Source of the DNA: an uncultured Eubacterium sp.
GTDB lineage: Bacteria; Bacillota; Clostridia; Lachnospirales; Lachnospiraceae
DNA: 7,107 nucleotides
Reading direction: 5' to 3'
NCBI GenBank assembly: GCA_904502145.1
Contig: CAJGDH010000093.1
Location: 1 to 7,107 of the forward strand
Of the stretch, positions 5,911-7,107 are shown in pieces. Positions within the stretch are counted from its first letter, which is position 1. Each line of letters starts with the position of its first letter. The position numbers and the translations under genes are program-made. The notes below the pieces were generated by a model that saw only the letters and a list, made by a program, of their open reading frames with translations, was not told the DNA's origin and made no database searches.

Positions 5911-5965
5911 ATGGATAAGAAGCAGACAATAAAAGTCTTATCAATATATTTTAAGGAGGCAGTAT

Positions 5966-6949
5966 ATGAATAAAATGAGGAGATTTTTTACTCTGGTATG
6001 TATGGCAGCCCTTGTCGTTTCCGTCTTTACCGGCTGCGGCAGCAGCAAGCCCGGGGAGGATACAACACAGGAAGCTGCGGCCGGGACGGCATCCGTGAAC
6101 TGGAAGGAAAAGCTGAATGCCATGCTGACTTCCGAGAAGGACCTGGGAATCGAGGGAAAATATACCTCCGTGTCCGAGATCACTGACGGAAAGGCAGATC
6201 CGGACCTGCTGGGAACATGGAAGACGGCGGATGAGAACTTTACCTATGAGATCAGGGAAGACGGAACCATCGTATCATCCAGCGAGCTTTATGAATTGAA
6301 AAATGAGCTTCCCTTTACCTGTATCACGGTGGGGGACCGTAAGGTGCTGTGCGTGGATGCCACCGTATCTGATTACGGTGAGGAAGACGAGGCAAACCGG
6401 CCGACACACTATGTAAGCTACGATACCTATGAGGTGGATAACGGGGTCCTTTATATGGTGAGTGTGGACAATGATCAGGATGAATTGACCTTCAATGCAT
6501 TGTCTCTGGTCGTTTTCTATAAGGCGGACGAGTCCGGTGATATCTCCAAGGCGCTTGAAGACAACCCGGTCAATCCGGAATTCCTTTATGGAGACTACAC
6601 CTATGAGGAAGGCACCATCAGCATTGATGAAAAAGGGATGACTGTCGTCGGCGGTCCGGAAGATCTGGGTACAGATCCCCTTCCCATCCGGTTGGATGAA
6701 AGAGGCAACCTTTTGGTCGAGGCAAATGGGACGACCACGGAATACAATCTGGGTTTTGCCCTCGTCAGAGAATATGAGGACGAGACTAAAGCGAAGTTGT
6801 CCAAAAAGGAATATCAGATCTCCCTCTCCTATGAAGCGGAGGATAAGGATGATCACCCCAACCTGGAAGGAATCATGGCCAACTGGCATGATGAATACGG
6901 ATATGAAGAGTATCATTATGATGTCTCATTCTCCACTCCGGCAGAGTAG
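5966..6949 (+). CDS. Acidic lipoprotein with lipocalin-like features
   Basis: The 327-residue product begins six bases after AAGGAGG (5953-5959). The N-terminus is a lipoprotein signal peptide: Lys and two Arg, a hydrophobic core, and a VFTGC lipobox, so Cys24 is the expected lipidation site, followed by GSSK and a Glu/Thr/Ala-rich linker to about residue 43. The mature protein should sit on the outer face of the membrane. LLGTWK (81-86) followed by a Y-E-I strand and EDGT (98-101) is the recurring start of small lipocalin-like or DUF5640-like beta barrels in clostridial lipoproteins. A second, weaker unit may begin near FLYGDYTYEEGT (206-217) with a DEKG turn. Cys119 and Cys129 could pair. 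The C-terminal third is rich in Asp, Glu and Tyr. Ligand and function are unknown. It appears to be a single-gene unit with its own promoter and a shared terminator. Its acidic character contrasts with the Lys-rich proteins upstream. Confidence 0.88.
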   Translation: MNKMRRFFTLVCMAALVVSVFTGCGSSKPGEDTTQEAAAGTASVNWKEKLNAMLTSEKDLGIEGKYTSVSEITDGKADPDLLGTWKTADENFTYEIREDGTIVSSSELYELKNELPFTCITVGDRKVLCVDATVSDYGEEDEANRPTHYVSYDTYEVDNGVLYMVSVDNDQDELTFNALSLVVFYKADESGDISKALEDNPVNPEFLYGDYTYEEGTISIDEKGMTVVGGPEDLGTDPLPIRLDERGNLLVEANGTTTEYNLGFALVREYEDETKAKLSKKEYQISLSYEAEDKDDHPNLEGIMANWHDEYGYEEYHYDVSFSTPAE

Positions 6950-7001
6950 AGGTTGGACGGACAACAAGATCTGAAGATAACGTACAGTAATAACTGCTGA
7001 A

Positions 7002-7043
7002 AAAAGAGATGACGCCCCTTATTGGTGGGATGTCATCTCTTTT
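7002..7043. terminator. Bidirectional rho-independent terminator
   Basis: AAAAGAGATGAC (7002-7013) and GTCATCTCTTTT (7032-7043) form a perfect 12-pair stem; CCCC and GGTGGG inside the 18-base loop may add pairs. The 3' arm ends in a T-run for plus-strand transcripts of the lipoprotein gene. The A-run at 7001-7005 serves as the T-run for minus-strand transcripts of the gene ending at 7045. One hairpin probably ends both convergent genes. Confidence 0.88.
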
Positions 7044-7044
7044 G

Positions 7045-7107
7045 TCATTCAGAATAGTTTTTGCCTAGATTTGCTTTTAGGGAGGCGATTTCTTCGTCGT
7101 TCATACC
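7045..7107 (-). CDS. 3' end of an unidentified minus-strand gene
   Basis: Read from the window edge, the minus strand codes for 20 residues (Gly, then MNDEEIASLKANLGKNYSE) followed by TGA, the complement of 7045-7047. The stop lies one base before the bidirectional terminator hairpin, as expected for the end of a real gene. The Met at the second codon could in principle be a start of a 19-residue peptide, but no ribosome binding site can be checked because the window ends. The segment is charged and probably helical. It is too short to assign a family. Confidence 0.55.
   Translation of the reverse strand, partial: GMNDEEIASLKANLGKNYSE

Noticed and set aside
6275..6916. A 213-residue minus-strand reading frame opposite the lipoprotein gene.
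   Set aside because: The plus-strand gene has a lipobox, a perfect ribosome binding site and a promoter. The opposite frame has no such signals and its Ile/Val/Phe richness comes from reading acidic codons in reverse.

Overview
The window looks like chromosomal DNA from a Gram-positive, moderate-GC gut-type Clostridia, most likely Lachnospiraceae. This is inferred from strong AGGAGG-type ribosome binding sites, Lys-rich secreted proteins built from Ig-like (BIG2), fibronectin-III-like and 'YTG...NYxGT' beta modules, and a short lipoprotein with a GC-S-S start after its lipobox. No species can be named from the sequence alone. There are no tRNA, rRNA, CRISPR or transposon features.

Layout, left to right. 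(1) Positions 1-277 hold the 3' end of a gene that starts outside the window; only its last, very Lys-rich BIG2 domain is seen. (2) 422-1447 encodes a secreted two-module Fn3-like protein of unknown function, closed by a very strong terminator at 1476-1502. (3) 1624-3801 and 3823-5499 form a two-gene operon 21 bp apart: a secreted SH3/NlpC-P60 cysteine hydrolase with three C-terminal beta modules, then a secreted transglutaminase-like protein with an intact Cys-His-Asp triad and two C-terminal BIG2 domains. A good terminator follows at 5514-5550. (4) 5575-5790 on the minus strand encodes a very short YbaN/DUF454-type membrane protein, with its own well-formed promoter. (5) Divergent from it, 5966-6949 encodes an acidic lipoprotein with lipocalin-like 'GTW' features. 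(6) A bidirectional terminator at 7002-7043 separates it from the 3' end of a minus-strand gene that runs out of the window.

The left 5.5 kb appears to be a cell-surface locus. Four successive products (one seen only in part) carry related lysine-rich beta-sandwich modules and none of the three complete ones has a sortase motif, SLH repeat or transmembrane anchor. The enzymes could remodel peptidoglycan (NlpC/P60) and cut or cross-link proteins or peptides (transglutaminase-like), with the strongly cationic modules holding them to the anionic wall; this joint role is inference. The most notable points are the near-identical BIG2 tails of two genes 5.2 kb apart, the apparent loss of the third catalytic residue in the NlpC/P60 domain, and the pairing of a transglutaminase fold with domains that are one-third lysine.
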